This document shows positions 5,126 through 5,479 of a stretch of DNA of 5,479 bases, piece after piece (within the stretch, counting starts at the first letter, position 1; every line of letters begins with the position of its first letter). Made by a program: the position numbers and the translations under genes. Origin of the DNA: an uncultured Eubacteriales bacterium (GTDB lineage: Bacteria; Bacillota; Clostridia; Christensenellales; Aristaeellaceae); the NCBI GenBank assembly GCA_900553265.1, contig USDD01000135.1, positions 1 through 5,479 of the forward strand, in the 5' to 3' direction. Under the pieces are notes generated by a model. That model was not told the origin of the DNA and did not search any database. It saw only the letters and a list, made by a program, of their open reading frames with translations.

Positions 5126-5479
5126 TAAGAACAAAAGGCCCCGGAAGCTGACGGAACGGGAAAAGAAGGAGCGAGCAAAGATCCGCGAGCAGCTGCGCGC
5201 GGAGGGGCTGCTTCCGCCGACGAAGAAAGCACTGAACCACAAGAAGTTCATCGAAGCGGCAGAGAAGCTGTATAAGACGGAGGATTTGCTCGATATGGCT
5301 CCCTACATCTACTGGGCTCTGGCCGAGATGATGAGGCATGGAGGCGGAAGGCTGGACAAAGAGGCCGTTGGCGCTGCCAAGGTTCTGCTGCTGGCGAAGC
5401 AGCGAAAAGAATTTGAAGAATCCCAAAGAAAGCCTGGTCAGTCGCTTACATACACGGTCGGCGAACTCTACGAGGCCGT
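5118..5479 (+). CDS. Unrecognised charged early protein, 3' end missing (runs off window)
   Basis: An open frame starts at ATG 5118 and continues without a stop to the window edge (120 codons plus 2 nt). AGGAGG (5102-5107) lies 10 nt upstream. The start overlaps the previous stop (ATGACTGA, 8 nt), a typical coupled arrangement. The first 25 or so residues are very basic and charged (KNKRPRKLTEREKKERAKIR), predicting an exposed helix or nucleic-acid contact. A second, more mixed helical part follows (residues about 40-95, with MAPYIYWALAEMM), then YTVGELYEA. No family is recognised and the missing C-terminus limits the call. Codon use and G+C are slightly lower than in the transposase. As part of the early operon it probably has an accessory role in phage replication, but this is inference from position only. 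Confidence 0.65.
   Translation, partial: MTDKNKRPRKLTEREKKERAKIREQLRAEGLLPPTKKALNHKKFIEAAEKLYKTEDLLDMAPYIYWALAEMMRHGGGRLDKEAVGAAKVLLLAKQRKEFEESQRKPGQSLTYTVGELYEA

Larger units (their letters stand above)
50..5479. mobile_element. Left end and early region of a Mu-like transposable phage/prophage (right part outside window)
   Basis: The gene order is a leftward HTH repressor, a divergent operator/promoter region, a small rightward HTH regulator, a MuA-type DDE transposase and a MuB-type AAA+ ATPase. This is the hallmark arrangement of Mu-like transposable phages (Mu: c, ner, A, B). The left boundary is not proven. I place it loosely after the terminator at 21-47 because repeat-rich, gene-free DNA begins there, but no terminal TG dinucleotide or target duplication can be confirmed without the right end. 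No head, tail or lysis genes are in the window, so completeness cannot be judged. Confidence 0.85.

Noticed and set aside
4088..5251. 387-aa minus-strand open frame across the ATPase and following genes
   Set aside because: Same shadow effect. It crosses three well-supported plus-strand genes and shows low-complexity composition with no domain.
1..5479. CRISPR array, tRNA, rRNA or riboswitch
   Set aside because: No regularly spaced repeat-spacer pattern, cloverleaf or recognisable structured RNA was seen on either strand. The repeats present are short and confined to the left end and operators.

Overview
The window is the left, early-control end of a Mu-like transposable (replicatively transposing) phage or prophage, most likely from a fairly GC-rich Firmicute such as a clostridial gut-type lineage. 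The host guess is inference. It rests on strong AGGAGG-type ribosome binding sites, near-consensus TTGACx/TATAAT promoters, and the transposable-phage gene order: repressor facing left, operator region, Cro/Ner-like regulator, MuA-type transposase, MuB-type ATPase.

Layout. Positions 1-47 look like the very end of an upstream transcription unit: a TAA at 1-3, then a rho-independent terminator. About 48-332 holds no convincing gene. It is rich in short direct repeats and is the natural place for the element's left terminus and transposase end-binding sites. A good plus-strand promoter (333-361) could drive a doubtful 61-aa ORF (428-613) that converges on, and is antisense to, the tail of the repressor gene. 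The repressor (minus strand, 947 to 507) is an XRE-type helix-turn-helix protein without a peptidase domain. Between it and the rightward regulator (1086-1304) lie two divergent promoters and four copies of one operator (AGNNCANNNCGAGCT), placed over both promoters.

The rightward operon then reads: a 72-aa XRE regulator; a 687-aa DDE transposase with recognisable D293, D364 and E418; a 94-aa single-pass membrane protein; a 321-aa AAA+ ATPase with an N-terminal HTH, matching MuB; a 145-aa cysteine-containing protein of unknown function; and an unrecognised charged protein that runs off the right edge. Spacing is tight, from 8-nt or shorter overlaps to a 37-nt gap, and every gene has its own Shine-Dalgarno.

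How it works together (family knowledge plus inference): the leftward repressor holds down the early promoter, the small rightward regulator probably switches the operators during the lytic cycle, and the transposase plus ATPase carry out target-captured replicative transposition. In phage Mu the operator region also acts as a transposition enhancer bound by the N-terminal domain of MuA. The operator array here is well placed to do the same.

The control region (roughly 40-50% G+C) differs sharply from the operon body (well above 60%). The break falls about 40 codons into the transposase gene, which suggests a mosaic junction. I did not find a wholly new system. The points most worth following are the four-operator switch, the repeat-rich left end, a Cys/His cluster in the transposase, the membrane protein between A and B, and the antisense promoter facing the repressor.
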